Shown here: positions 8,458 to 16,604 of the stretch, piece after piece | Numbering within the stretch: the stretch's first letter is position 1 | How the letters are laid out: each line of letters opens with the position of its first letter | The notes under the pieces: generated by a model | Seen by the model: only the letters and a program-made list of their open reading frames with translations | Database searches by the model: none | Told to the model about the DNA's origin: nothing | DNA from: Streptomyces goshikiensis | Lineage (GTDB): Bacteria; Actinomycetota; Actinomycetes; Streptomycetales; Streptomycetaceae | Length of the DNA stretch: 64,000 bases | NCBI RefSeq assembly: GCF_014650555.1 | Contig: NZ_BMVE01000009.1 | Coordinates: forward strand, 202,155 to 266,154 | Direction: 5' to 3' | Made by a program: the position numbers and the translations under genes

Positions 8458-8820
8458 AACCCAGGTGCCGCACGAGCAGCGGCGATGCCCACCGCATCCC
8501 GATCTCGGACAGCTGCTCCACCCGCTCCGAGGACAGCGCGGCGGCCCTGCTCCGCTGGTCGTTGACCCCTGCCCCAGACGAAACCGGAGCTCCCCCCGTC
8601 CTCGGAGAGCACGGTCTCGACGTGCTTGCGGGGCACCGTCAGGTGGCCCTCGCGCTCGAAGAACTGCCCGGCGGCCGCGAGGTTGGCGATCCACTTGTCG
8701 GCCTGCGTGGGGCGCGGCTTCGACTCCTCGTCCTCGGTGGCGGGTTCGATCCCGAGGACCGGCTCGCACATCCACTGCTGCACCCCGATGTACTTCGCCC
8801 CCAGCAGCGCCCAGGGCAAG
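8458..8820 (-). pseudogene. helicase-associated (HA) domain fragment, frameshifted
   Basis: On the minus strand the reading WIANLAAAGQFFEREGHLTV then PRKHVET matches a helicase-associated domain repeat as found at the C-terminus of Streptomyces helicases. Around 8565 the frame must shift by one to continue as NDQRSRAAALSSERVEQLSE then IGMRWASPLLVRHLG and a stop near 8458. So it is the frameshifted 3' end of a lost helicase gene. Related pieces lie at 36285-36410 and 61495-61600. From 8885 to 9058 the plus strand has a Pro-rich open stretch that may be another gene's tail, but I cannot assign it. Confidence 0.6.
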
Positions 8821-9058
8821 ACCGGCCCGGCCCTCCCAGAGCAGGCCGTCCCGCAGCACCGGCCGCCGGCCTTCTCACCGAGACCCGGAGCAACAGCGTC
8901 CTCACTTCCACACCCACCGACGGGCCGGCGGACGAGCCGGCCGCCGACGTCTGGAGCCTGACCCCGCCGGCTGACCCCCACCCCGGCTTCGGCACCGCCA
9001 CCCCGCCGACTCCGGTCCCGGCCCCGCCGACCGGCCGACCACGACCCTCGGCTGACCG

Positions 9059-9541
9059 CTAGCGCAGTTCCTGTCCCGCCGCCCAGCCCGGAGCGTCGAG
9101 GTTGATGGGCGAGTCGCCGACGAATTGGGCGAGCTGCCTTTCCAGCTCGGCGAGTTCGGCGGCGCCCAGACGCACTTCCCAGCGGGCCCGCACCTCGTCG
9201 AAGATCGCCGTGCTCTCGGTGATCAGCCCGATCCCGTGATCGGTGATCCGGATGTTCTTGCGGCGGATGTCGGCGGGGTCGGTCTCGGTGGTGACGTACC
9301 CGCGTTCGACGAGCGCGGCGATCGTCTTCGCCGCGGCCTGCTTGGTGATGGCGAGTCTGCGGGCCAAGTCCGAGGCGCTGTCGGCGCCGGCTCGGATGGC
9401 CCGGATCGCGTACTCGTGCGACGGCCGGGCGTCGGGGTATCCCCGGGTCGCCAGCTCCCGGACCACTTCGTCCACCAGATTGCGATAGCTGCCCAGGAGC
9501 AGCAGGGCGAGATCGGCGCCGGATCGTGAGGACATGACCAC
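9059..9541 (-). CDS. MarR-family transcriptional regulator
   Basis: 160 aa, usual length for MarR. A winged helix-turn-helix is seen at about residues 55-105: ASDLARRLAITKQAAAKTI, then a wing with ERGYVTTETDPADIRRKN. The GTG start at 9541 has AGGGAAG nine nt upstream; ATG 9535 is the alternative. It is divergent from an epoxide-hydrolase-like gene, and the 80-nt gap holds two palindromes that look like MarR operators, so it probably represses both genes and responds to a substrate of the hydrolase. Confidence 0.85.
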   Translation of the reverse strand: MVMSSRSGADLALLLLGSYRNLVDEVVRELATRGYPDARPSHEYAIRAIRAGADSASDLARRLAITKQAAAKTIAALVERGYVTTETDPADIRRKNIRITDHGIGLITESTAIFDEVRARWEVRLGAAELAELERQLAQFVGDSPINLDAPGWAAGQELR

Positions 9542-9563
9542 AGTCTAGATCTTCCCTTGACTG

Positions 9564-9603
9564 GACAACCAGGTTGACCAACACTGTAGTCAACCTGGTT
9601 GTC
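9564..9603. promoter_or_regulatory. paired MarR operator
   Basis: GACAACCAGGTTGAC (9564-9578) and its exact reverse complement (9589-9603) are separated by 10 nt. Each arm contains the 11-bp palindrome CAACC-N-GGTTG, so two dimer sites sit in mirror arrangement about 25 bp apart centre to centre, between the divergent MarR and hydrolase starts. It is strong sequence evidence for autoregulation by the adjacent MarR. Confidence 0.8.
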
Positions 9604-9621
9604 TATCTTGGGAGTCATCGC

Positions 9622-10512
9622 ATGACCAGCTCTTTCGTGACGGCCTCGCCCGCCGTGGCGGGCGTCACGCACCACACCGCCGAGGTCAACGGCACCACGT
9701 TGCACTACGTCTCGGCGGGCGACACCGGCTCCCCGATCCTGCTGGTGCACGGGTGGCCGGAGTCCTGGTGGGCCTTCCGCGACGTCATCCCGCTGCTCGC
9801 CGCCACCCACCGGGTGTTCGCCGTCGACCTGCGCGGCTTCGGCGACTCCGGCATCGCCGACGGCGACCACGACTTGGCCACCATGGCGGAGGACCTGCAC
9901 CGGCTGGTCGCCCACCTCGGCGTCGGGCCCGTGCACGTGACCTGCCAGGACATCAGCGGCGGGCCGGTCTTCGCGTTCGCGGCCACGCACCCCGGCGACG
10001 TCCTCAGCTTCACCGGCGTCGAGACCACCCTTCCGGGATACGGCTGGGAGATGCTGGCCGACGTGAGGAAGGGCGGCTCCTGGCACGTGGGATTCCTGGC
10101 CGCCCCGGGAATTCCGGAGCTGTTCCTGGCCGGCCGCGAGCGAGTGATGCTCGACTGGGCCGTCTCGGTGATGACGATGGTGCCGGGCGGGATCACCGAG
10201 GCCGACCTCGACGAGTTCGCCCGCACCTACGCGCGGCCGGGCGGCTGGCGCGGCACCGAGGGGCTCTACCGTTCCTCCCTGACCGGCGGCGACCGGATGC
10301 GGGCACTGGCCGAGTCACGGCCGCTGACCGTTCCCGTGCTCGCCGTCGACGGCATCAACTCCCCCTTCACCGAGCGGACGATGCGCCAGGTCGCCGGCGA
10401 CGTCACCGCGGTCACGATCCCGGACGTCGGGCATTTCGTCGCGCAGGAGGCGCCCGCCGCCTTCGCCACCGCGGTCGGTGACTTCGTCGACCGCGTCGAC
10501 CGGAACCGCTGA
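9622..10512 (+). CDS. epoxide hydrolase-like alpha/beta hydrolase
   Basis: 296 aa. HGWPESW at residues 43-49 supplies the oxyanion motif typical of epoxide hydrolases; the nucleophile elbow is TCQDISGG with Asp110 as the predicted nucleophile (an Asp nucleophile is characteristic of epoxide hydrolases and haloalkane dehalogenases, not esterases), and His271 in DVGHF is the base. The region about 125-225 is the helical lid. ATG 9622 follows GGGAG by about 7 nt; a longer frame from 9574 would start inside the operator and is rejected. Cytoplasmic. Probably detoxifies an epoxide or similar compound sensed by the divergent MarR. Confidence 0.85.
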   Translation: MTSSFVTASPAVAGVTHHTAEVNGTTLHYVSAGDTGSPILLVHGWPESWWAFRDVIPLLAATHRVFAVDLRGFGDSGIADGDHDLATMAEDLHRLVAHLGVGPVHVTCQDISGGPVFAFAATHPGDVLSFTGVETTLPGYGWEMLADVRKGGSWHVGFLAAPGIPELFLAGRERVMLDWAVSVMTMVPGGITEADLDEFARTYARPGGWRGTEGLYRSSLTGGDRMRALAESRPLTVPVLAVDGINSPFTERTMRQVAGDVTAVTIPDVGHFVAQEAPAAFATAVGDFVDRVDRNR

Positions 10513-10559
10513 CGCGGTCCCCCGAGCCGGGGCGGCGCCGTTGCCTCCCGGATTCGTGC

Positions 10560-10634
10560 TGCCGAGGCGGGCAACTCCCGCGCCGACACCGCGTTTTTCA
10601 ACCGCGGATACGCCGTCCGCTCGATCGACGCCAC
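10560..10634 (-). pseudogene. Tn3-family transposase N-terminal fragment
   Basis: About 25 codons from a GTG at 10634 read ASIERTAYPRLKNAVSAREL, the N-terminal signature of a Tn3-family transposase group in actinobacteria (usually IERTAYPRFKR). Homology ends by about 10560. The fragment is far from another Tn3 piece (C-terminus) at 57200-57475. The remainder of 10513-10856 contains no gene I can support. Confidence 0.45.
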
Positions 10635-10856
10635 GAAACAACCCCCCGACCACCAGCCGGACCACGGCCCTTGCGCGGCGACGTCGCTAACGAACATCAA
10701 TACGACAGGAAAATCCCCAGCTCAGCGCGGTCGCCAGAGTGTCCAGATCGCGGCCCACCGTGCCTCCAGGGCTGCCGGGTGTGAGGGGGTGCCAGGCAGT
10801 GCGCGGTGACAGGCAAGGGGACTGCCGCGTCTGCCGCGGATTCCCATGTGCCGGGG

Positions 10857-10891
10857 GGAGGTGGGTGCAGCGCGTCGTGGCACCCACCTCC
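10857..10891 (-). terminator. hairpin terminator after the VOC gene
   Basis: GGAGGTGGGTGC (10857-10868) and its exact complement at 10880-10891 form a 12-bp stem with an 11-nt loop, 9 nt beyond the stop of the VOC gene. No U tract, as usual in Streptomyces. Confidence 0.7.
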
Positions 10892-10899
10892 CGGCTGGG

Positions 10900-11289
10900 T
10901 CACTTGCCGGCGGATCCGTTCCAGTCCACGAGCTGGACGATGACCCCGTTGGGGTCGGTGACCTGGAAGGCACGCTCGCCCCAGGGCTCTTCGCGCAACG
11001 GCATGGTGATGGCGACGCCTTCGGCGGTCAGGCGGGCCAGTTCGGCCTCGAGGCTGTCCACGACGAAGGCGAGGATCACGCCGTCGGCGTGGTCGTCGCG
11101 CTGGTCGTCCGGCAGAGAGCTCAGGCCGCGACGCAGGAAGATGACGTTCATGCCGGCATCCTCGCGGGTCAACGACACGAAGCCGTCCGCGGCCATCTCC
11201 TCCCGGAACCCGAAGTGACTGCTCAGGAAGGTGCCGGACGCGGCGACGTCTTCAACGTTGAGCGAAACGGCCGAAGCGGTGATCTTCAT
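10900..11289 (-). CDS. VOC (glyoxalase/bleomycin-resistance fold) family protein
   Basis: 129 aa, standard for a single two-module VOC protein. The pattern is MKITASAVSLNVEDV..., FGFREEM, a second half starting at about residue 68 (GVILAFVVDSLEAEL) and the terminal FQVTDPNGVIVQLVDW signature. ATG 11289 follows TTGGAG by 6 nt; longer frames run through the operator and are rejected. It may bind or modify a small toxic compound. Divergent from a TetR regulator across a 39-bp perfect palindrome, so very likely repressed by it. Confidence 0.85.
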   Translation of the reverse strand: MKITASAVSLNVEDVAASGTFLSSHFGFREEMAADGFVSLTREDAGMNVIFLRRGLSSLPDDQRDDHADGVILAFVVDSLEAELARLTAEGVAITMPLREEPWGERAFQVTDPNGVIVQLVDWNGSAGK

Positions 11290-11318
11290 GGGGAACTCCA
11301 AGGGGCAGGAGAGCCAGA

Positions 11319-11357
11319 TTATCCTGTACGCAGTACACTGTACTGCGTACAGGATAA
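11319..11357. promoter_or_regulatory. 39-bp perfect palindrome, TetR operator
   Basis: TTATCCTGTACGCAGTACA (11319-11337), a central C, and the exact reverse complement at 11339-11357. It fills the divergent promoter between the VOC gene (start 11289) and the TetR gene (start 11378). GTAC recurs twice in each arm, so two overlapping dimers could bind. Among the longest perfect palindromes in the window. Confidence 0.85.
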
Positions 11358-11377
11358 AAGCGCGAGAGGATGCTCCC

Positions 11378-12202
11378 ATGCCCACTCAACGCAGCAGCGC
11401 CGGCGACCCCGCTCGCACCCTCAAGCTGCTTTGGCGCGAGCCCGGAGACCCCGCGGACGCCCGGCGCGGCCCGCGCCAGGGTCTGAGTGTCGAGCGGGTC
11501 GTCGCGGCCGCGATCGACTTGGCGGACGCCGACGGCCTGGGAGCTGTCACGATGCGCCAGGTCGCCCAGATCCTCGGAGTGGTGCCGATGTCGCTCTACA
11601 CCTATGTGCCCGGCAAGGCGGAACTGCTCGACCTGATGCTCGACACGGTCTACGGCCAGATGCCCCGTAGTGAGCTGTCCGGAAGGCCCTGGCGCGAGCG
11701 ACTCACGGCCGTCGCCCAAGAAAACCGGCAGATGTTTGACCTTCACCCCTGGATCGCCGAGGTCGCTACCAGCCGTCCCCCGCTCGGCCCTGGCCTCATG
11801 GCCAAGTACGAGCACGAGCTGGGGGCGTTCGAAGGTCTCGGGCTCGACGACGTCGAGATGGACGCAGCCCTGACGTTCCTGCTCGGCTTCGTCCACGCCG
11901 CCGCGCGCTCAGCGGCCGAGGCGGCCGCCATCCGCCAGGACAGCGCCATGAGCGAGGAGCAATGGTGGGCCGCCAACGCCCCCCTGCTCACCCGCGTCTT
12001 CGACCCGGACAAGTACCCCACCGCCGCCCGCGTGGGCGCCGCCGCGGGCGCCGCCCACGGAGCGGCCTACAGCCCCGACCACGCCTACCACTTCGGCCTG
12101 CAACGCGTTCTCGACGGCCTCGGCACCCTCATCGAAGCCCACAGCGCCCCACCGCTCCCACTGTCACGCGAGGTCAATCCGAAGCGCTCATCCGCCAGAT
12201 AG
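11378..12202 (+). CDS. TetR/AcrR-family regulator
   Basis: 274 aa. The DNA-binding HTH lies at about residues 45-85 (TMRQVAQILGVVPMSLYTYV), preceded by about 40 residues of extra N-terminus (REPGDPADARRGPRQGLS), typical of the TetR_C subgroup. The C-terminal ligand domain is long, about 180 residues. ATG 11378 has GAGAGGA about 8 nt upstream. The divergent VOC gene and 39-bp palindrome make autoregulation and VOC control likely; the inducer is unknown. Confidence 0.9.
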   Translation: MPTQRSSAGDPARTLKLLWREPGDPADARRGPRQGLSVERVVAAAIDLADADGLGAVTMRQVAQILGVVPMSLYTYVPGKAELLDLMLDTVYGQMPRSELSGRPWRERLTAVAQENRQMFDLHPWIAEVATSRPPLGPGLMAKYEHELGAFEGLGLDDVEMDAALTFLLGFVHAAARSAAEAAAIRQDSAMSEEQWWAANAPLLTRVFDPDKYPTAARVGAAAGAAHGAAYSPDHAYHFGLQRVLDGLGTLIEAHSAPPLPLSREVNPKRSSAR

Positions 12203-12929
12203 TCCCCCAACGCACAGCTCACCACCGGATGACCGCGTGCCAAGCCCCCTACTACCGACGGCCGCAGCCCGCGGCCAGCGACTCCTGGACCCACGCCGCC
12301 CAGGCACGCATCCACCACGGCAAAGCCGAGGAAATCCAGCTCGACGCGTGCGGTGAGACCCGCGACGCCACCAGCGCATTCGGCACCGCCTTCCGCCACG
12401 TACCGACCCGGGCCCAGGGGCCATCCGCGTGCACGGGGAGCAGTCTCGGCGGTCTGCCTCAGGTCACCCGGCTCCACTTCCAGCGACCTACAGTCACCGG
12501 CAAGTTCGAGACGGTACAGCCTGCTAGGCAGAGTGCCAGCCACTGGATCCGGCAATCCCATCCGTACACGGGTCAATTCTGGCCAGCGTCGGCCACGCCC
12601 GCCGCGTCGGCTGCCGCACCGGCGCTTCCACCCCCTTCATCCCCGTCAGCTCGAATCGCTGGCCGGGGCCCACTCGGCGGTGATGGGCGCGGAGCAGCAG
12701 GGCGCCGCCGCCGGGCGATCGCCCAGGAACTGAAGTGGGTCACCACAAACCTGCACAGGTCACGCCGCGGGGCCTGCCCCGGGCTCACGTCCCGAGCGTC
12801 CTGGTAATCGGCCGCCGCCCGAGCATGCGCCGCTGCGCCCGATAACTCCCGGCCGGCATCAGCAACAGGCCTACATACTGCGACTGTTCGCAGAAGTGCT
12901 GCTCACAAACCCAAGGAGAGAACACGCTG
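12203..12929. other. no supported gene
   Basis: Open frames on both strands are ordinary high-GC shadows; none has a start with ribosome binding site and a recognisable family. Possibly decayed coding DNA. Confidence 0.4.
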
Positions 12930-13241
12930 ATGGCCACCCCAGAGCCGCCCCCGGAGCCGGTGATTTCCTCGATCAGCAGTTTCGAATGGTCGAGCGAGAA
13001 GTCAGTGGCCTACGAGGCCGCGATCGAGGCGATCAACGGAGCGGTCGGCGCGTACACCGCACAGATCAACTCCGAGAACCGCAAGCCGGCCCCGGACGAG
13101 GCGCTGATCGCCGGCTGGCGTGAGCAACGTGGGCAGTGCGCCCGGGCCCGGGCGGAACTCAATCCTTCCGACCACACGCAGATCGCCGAGGCCCGCCGTC
13201 ACTACGCGGCCGTCGCCCGTCAGCTGATGGAACGCTCGTGA
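12930..13241 (+). CDS. small acidic helical protein, possible antitoxin-like
   Basis: 103 aa, largely helical (VAYEAAIEAINGAVGAYTAQ and a charged second half with CARARAEL). ATG 12930 follows AAGGAGAG by 9 nt, a strong site. Its stop overlaps a GTG (13238, GTGA) that opens a frame running without a stop into the DUF1877 gene. From memory, short proteins of this look can precede zeta-type toxins in actinobacteria, but no toxin kinase domain is found downstream, so the pairing is only a suggestion. I do not recognise a domain. Confidence 0.6.
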   Translation: MATPEPPPEPVISSISSFEWSSEKSVAYEAAIEAINGAVGAYTAQINSENRKPAPDEALIAGWREQRGQCARARAELNPSDHTQIAEARRHYAAVARQLMERS

Positions 13242-13242
13242 C

Positions 13243-13280
13243 GGATCCGGATCCGGATCCGGATCCGGATCCGGATCCGG
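13243..13280 (+). repeat. GGATCC hexamer microsatellite
   Basis: Just over six tandem GGATCC units, encoding Asp-Pro repeats in the frame opened by GTG 13238. Each unit is also a self-complementary hexamer. Slippage here would change length by whole codons without a frameshift. Confidence 0.9.
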
Positions 13281-13447
13281 AAGCGGAAGCGGCCCGGTAC
13301 CTGTTGAGTGCGCCGGTGGCCGGACAGGCGGGAAGATCCCAGCCCGCCTGCGGGCGGGAACCCGTGCCGAGGTCAGCGGATCTGGGGGCGCCGATGCCCC
13401 CTCTGGGCACGGTCGTCCTGTCAGTGTCTGTCCCTAGGGTGTGGGTC

Positions 13448-13945
13448 ATGAGCATGATCGGGCGGTACCTCCGCCTCACCCGGGACGAATTCGAGCGCGC
13501 TTGCCAGGACCCGCGCTGGGCGGCCGAGCACGCCCGAGCGCTGTACGACCGCGACGACGCGGCCGCCACTGCGCGGGTGCTTGAGACCGACAAGGCCTGG
13601 CATGCCCTCGATTTCCTGCTGAACCGGCGCGGCTTCCCGGTGGACGTGGTCTACGGAGAGGCGGACATGCCCTGGCCGGAAGGCGAGGACTGGGGCTATG
13701 GCCCGCCCCGGATCCTGACCGCGGACCGGGTGCGCGCTGCCGTCGACGCCCTGGATGACCATGCTCCAGACATCCTGGCGGAAGGCGTCACCCCGACGGA
13801 TCTGGCTGCCGCGAACATCTACCCGACGGCCATCTGGGAGCGCGGCGAGGAAGCGGACTGGGTCGCAGCGCACTGGGCGGACCTCGCGAAGTACCTGCGC
13901 GCTGCGGCCAGAGAGGGAGACGCGGTGCTCCTGTGGATTACCTGA
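13448..13945 (+). CDS. DUF1877 (YfbM-like) family protein
   Basis: 165 aa, usual length. It begins MSMIGRYLRLTRDEF, the common start of this family, and carries WHALDFLLN and a GYGPPRILTADRVRAA block. Function is unknown; members often sit near toxin-immunity loci. ATG 13448 is preferred because it matches family length, but the frame is open back to GTG 13238, so an N-terminal extension of 70 residues with an Asp-Pro repeat is formally possible. No ribosome binding site is obvious before 13448. Confidence 0.75.
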   Translation: MSMIGRYLRLTRDEFERACQDPRWAAEHARALYDRDDAAATARVLETDKAWHALDFLLNRRGFPVDVVYGEADMPWPEGEDWGYGPPRILTADRVRAAVDALDDHAPDILAEGVTPTDLAAANIYPTAIWERGEEADWVAAHWADLAKYLRAAAREGDAVLLWIT

Positions 13946-14286
13946 ACCAGACTGACCTGCCTCCTCCCGTCAGAGCGGTTGCCCGCCCCTTCCCCTGGCC
14001 CGAAGCCGCGCTTGACTCCCGCCCCGGGCACCAGGGTGCGCCCGGGGTCCGGCCGTTCGAAGCAGCCTTCATGAGGTTCCTGATCCCGGATGACCACGGA
14101 ACCGTCCTCGCCTCCCTCGACGCGTCCCCGAACCCTGGTCCGCCATAGGGCTGACCCGCCGCTAGGCCCAGGACTGCCGGCTCATCGCGGAGATCGTGGA
14201 TGTCACGGACTGCGACGTCGCGGGAACCGTGCCGCAGCGTGCTGTCTTCCTGCGCCACGTCCACGGCGAGCCACTGTTGTCGATCC

Positions 14287-14542
14287 GTTGGGCGGGCCGG
14301 ATTCGCCTTCGTCGCCACCGGAAGCGCCCTTGTCCTTGCCCTGACCGTGGCGGCCCCCGCGTCGGGCTCCCATGGCGGTGACCGTCATCCTGGGAGAGCC
14401 TCTCCTGACGGCCCCGAGGGTCTCCATCAAGGACCCGGTGGACAACCACTGTTACACCGTCAAGGAAGTCTTCCCCGATGCCCCCGAGGGGAGCACGTTC
14501 AGCTCCGTCGGCAACCACGCCACGACGCCCATCAACGCCTAA
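14287..14542 (+). pseudogene. secreted small protein relic, signal peptide and mature part in different frames
   Basis: At about 14296-14363 one plus frame encodes a good signal-peptide core (FVATGSALVLALTVAAPAS). The plausible mature part (VSIKDPVDNHCYTVKEVFPD, ending TTPINA and a stop at 14542) lies in the next frame, with an ATG at 14372. A one-base shift near 14365 would join them, so this looks like a frameshifted secreted protein. The 56-aa frame from 14372 alone lacks a ribosome binding site. Between 13946 and 14286, and 14543 and 14770, nothing else is supported. Confidence 0.4.
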
Positions 14543-14770
14543 CCATCGCCCGCTACGGCCGCGTCGACCTGCTCTGCATGCCCTCCTCCGGCTGGACCAA
14601 CCCTCACCGACCCCCGGCCCTGCGCGGCCATCGCCGACCGTCTCACCTTCGGCGGCACCATCATCGAGACCGGCCGGTACCGACTCCTACCGGCTCGCCA
14701 CCACCCGCGCCCGCGCCGGACAACAGCCGGCCGCGAGCTGACCTGGGCGCACGAGGCTTCGTGAGCATCC

Positions 14771-15190
14771 TCAGTGCTCACGGCTTCTTGACCACCACCA
14801 GCCGCCCACCGTGCAGGCGTTCATCGGCCCAGGATTCGGCAGGGTACGACGCTCGAACTCATCATCGATGCGGGCAATCAGCCGGCCGAGGTCGCGCCGG
14901 GCACCGTCAGGGAGGTGAAGCATGACCTCTTCCAGATCATCGCGGGCGTACTCCACCTCCAGTCCGGGCTGCCAGACCGGGGATGCGTTCAAATAGCGGC
15001 CGGGTTGCCCGAACGCCGACTCGAAACGGGCGAGCGTGTCAGCAACTACGCCAGGCCACATCCGCTCATCCTCGACGCGGCGGACAGCGGCACGAGTCCG
15101 CGCGGAAACGCCCCGGATCTGCCGAACTACAACGTGTCTGCGAGGCCGCCACCGCTCAGCACGGACGGCCTTCGGGCGCCTACGCGGCAT
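14771..15190 (-). CDS. hypothetical conserved actinobacterial protein
   Basis: 139 aa, basic at the N-terminus (MPRRRPKAVRAERWRPRRH) with RVEDERMWPGVVADTLARFE, GRYLNASPVWQPGLEVEYAR and a DLGRLIARIDDEFERRTLPN block, ending with Trp-rich residues. Amino-acid composition and the even codon pattern favour a real gene, and I recall similar unassigned proteins in Streptomyces. No catalytic motif. No clear ribosome binding site before ATG 15190. Function unknown. Confidence 0.6.
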   Translation of the reverse strand: MPRRRPKAVRAERWRPRRHVVVRQIRGVSARTRAAVRRVEDERMWPGVVADTLARFESAFGQPGRYLNASPVWQPGLEVEYARDDLEEVMLHLPDGARRDLGRLIARIDDEFERRTLPNPGPMNACTVGGWWWSRSREH

Positions 15191-15493
15191 CGCCCTTTCT
15201 GATCAACATGCCGTCATCCTGCCACGAGCACAGCCGGCTCCGCACGCACGATCGAGCCCCGCCTTCCGAGGGTGTTCCTACTTCTCACCAACATTCACGC
15301 GCTTTTCGATCCCTGCGTGATGCCGAAATCCACCGACAAGTGCTCTCGCTCCGTTCTCACTTACCTGCCGTCTCATAGGCCGCGATGTCGATCCCGTCAA
15401 GGTGGGGTGTGTCCATGGCCTCCAAGACTCCTGGTAGGGGTGAGCCGCACGCGCGTCGACAGGGCCCAGCGCGGCGCGCGACTTTACCGAGAG

Positions 15494-16021
15494 TCAGGAC
15501 AGGGGCAGCTGCATGAGGGTCAGGTCGAGCCATCGGCCGAACTTGGTGCCGGCCTCCGGCACCGTGCCGACGAGGCGGAATCCGTACCGTTTGTGCAGCC
15601 GGATGGACGCGGTGTTCTCGGCTTCGATGCCGGCGACCATGACGTGGTGGCCGGCATCACGCGCCGAGGAGATGAGCTCGGCCAGCAGCGCGGAGCCGAT
15701 GCCGAGTCCGTACATGTCGTCGCGGACGTAGACCGAGTCCTCCACCGTGTGGCGGTACCCGTCCTTCTCCCGCCACGGACCGTAGACCCCGAACCCGGCC
15801 GTCTCACCCTCCACCTCCGCCACGAACGCCGAGCCCCGCTCCAGATGGGCGGCGAGCCAGGCCGCCGCTTCGGCCGGCGACTGGAGGGTCTGTGTCCACA
15901 GGGCCGTCGAATGCTCGATCGCATGGTTGCGAATGGCCCGGATGGTTTCCACGTTACCGGACAGGGCCCGGCGTACGGTCACAGGCCGGCTTCTCTCGTA
16001 TATTGGATTCATGTCCAACAT
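15494..16021 (-). CDS. GNAT-family N-acetyltransferase (phosphinothricin acetyltransferase-like)
   Basis: 175 aa from ATG 16021. The GNAT fold shows VRRALSGNVETIRAIRNHAI, GETAGFGVYGPW, YVRDDMYGLGIGSALL (acetyl-CoA loop, R/Q-x-x-G-x-G/A variant) and NTASIRLHKRYGFRLVGT. The pattern resembles phosphinothricin/methionine-sulfoximine acetyltransferases. Start choice: ATG 16021 has AGAGGA six nt upstream but lies inside the divergent XRE gene; ATG 16012 shares the CATG tetranucleotide with that gene's ATG; GTG 15982 has a weaker GAGAGAAG. The domain proper begins about 15979, so all are possible. Confidence 0.8.
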   Translation of the reverse strand: MLDMNPIYERSRPVTVRRALSGNVETIRAIRNHAIEHSTALWTQTLQSPAEAAAWLAAHLERGSAFVAEVEGETAGFGVYGPWREKDGYRHTVEDSVYVRDDMYGLGIGSALLAELISSARDAGHHVMVAGIEAENTASIRLHKRYGFRLVGTVPEAGTKFGRWLDLTLMQLPLS

Positions 16022-16022
16022 A
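15999..16022. promoter_or_regulatory. -10 element and inverted repeat over both divergent starts
   Basis: TATATT at 15999-16004 lies seven nt before ATG 16011, the spacing expected of a leaderless promoter for the XRE gene. TTGGA (16003-16007) and TCCAA (16014-16018) form an inverted repeat centred on the overlapping start codons, with flanking AT-rich symmetry. Binding here would block both genes, so the XRE-cupin protein may autoregulate. Confidence 0.5.
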
Positions 16023-16604
16023 GTAGATCCTCTGGTGGTCCGGATCGCGGCCCGCGTCCGCACCGAGCGGGAGCGCCGCCGGTGGACCCTGGCCCAGCTC
16101 GCGGACGCCTCCGGCGTCTCCCAGGCCATGATCAGCCGGATCGAGCGGGGCGAGAGCAGCCCCACCGCCGTCGTCCTCGGCAAGCTGTCCGCCGCCTTCC
16201 AGCTCAGCATCGCCTCCTTGTTCACCCTGGCGGAGGAAACCCAGGACGACGACACGACAGGAGTCGCAGGAGTGGAGCGCCGGGCCGACGCGGCCGAATG
16301 GCGCGACCCGGCGACCGGCTACCGGCGCCGCCAGATCACCGGCCCGCAGTTCCCCGCGGAGATCGCCGAGATCCACCTGCCTGCGGGAGCTCGCGTGCCC
16401 TATCCGGCCGCAGCCTTCGCCTTCGTGCGACAGGTCGTCTGGGTCCTCGGCGGCCACCTGACCTTTCACGACGGGGACATGGTCCACGAGCTCGACGAGG
16501 GCGACACCGTCGAGCTCGGCGAGCCCACCGAGCGCGTCTTCGTCAACACCACCGACACCCACTGCCGCTACGCCATCATCCTCGCTCGCGGCACCCGGCC
16601 ATGA
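16011..16604 (+). CDS. XRE-family regulator with C-terminal cupin domain
   Basis: 197 aa. The N-terminal HTH spans about residues 10-65 (WTLAQLADASGVSQAMISRI, ERGESSPT); the C-terminal cupin spans about 115-195 (QFPAEIAEIHLPAGA, VVWVLGGHLTFHDG, ELDEGDTVELGE). Such HTH-cupin regulators bind a small ligand in the cupin barrel and control an adjacent enzyme, here the divergent GNAT. No Shine-Dalgarno precedes ATG 16011 and a -10 lies at leaderless distance. Confidence 0.85.
   Translation: MSNIVDPLVVRIAARVRTERERRRWTLAQLADASGVSQAMISRIERGESSPTAVVLGKLSAAFQLSIASLFTLAEETQDDDTTGVAGVERRADAAEWRDPATGYRRRQITGPQFPAEIAEIHLPAGARVPYPAAAFAFVRQVVWVLGGHLTFHDGDMVHELDEGDTVELGEPTERVFVNTTDTHCRYAIILARGTRP

Noticed and set aside
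8885..9062. plus-strand Pro-rich open stretch ending near the MarR stop
   Set aside because: No start and no recognisable homology; may be a gene tail but unsupported.
13243..13280. GGATCC array as CRISPR-like repeat
   Set aside because: Units are 6 nt without spacers; a microsatellite, not CRISPR.
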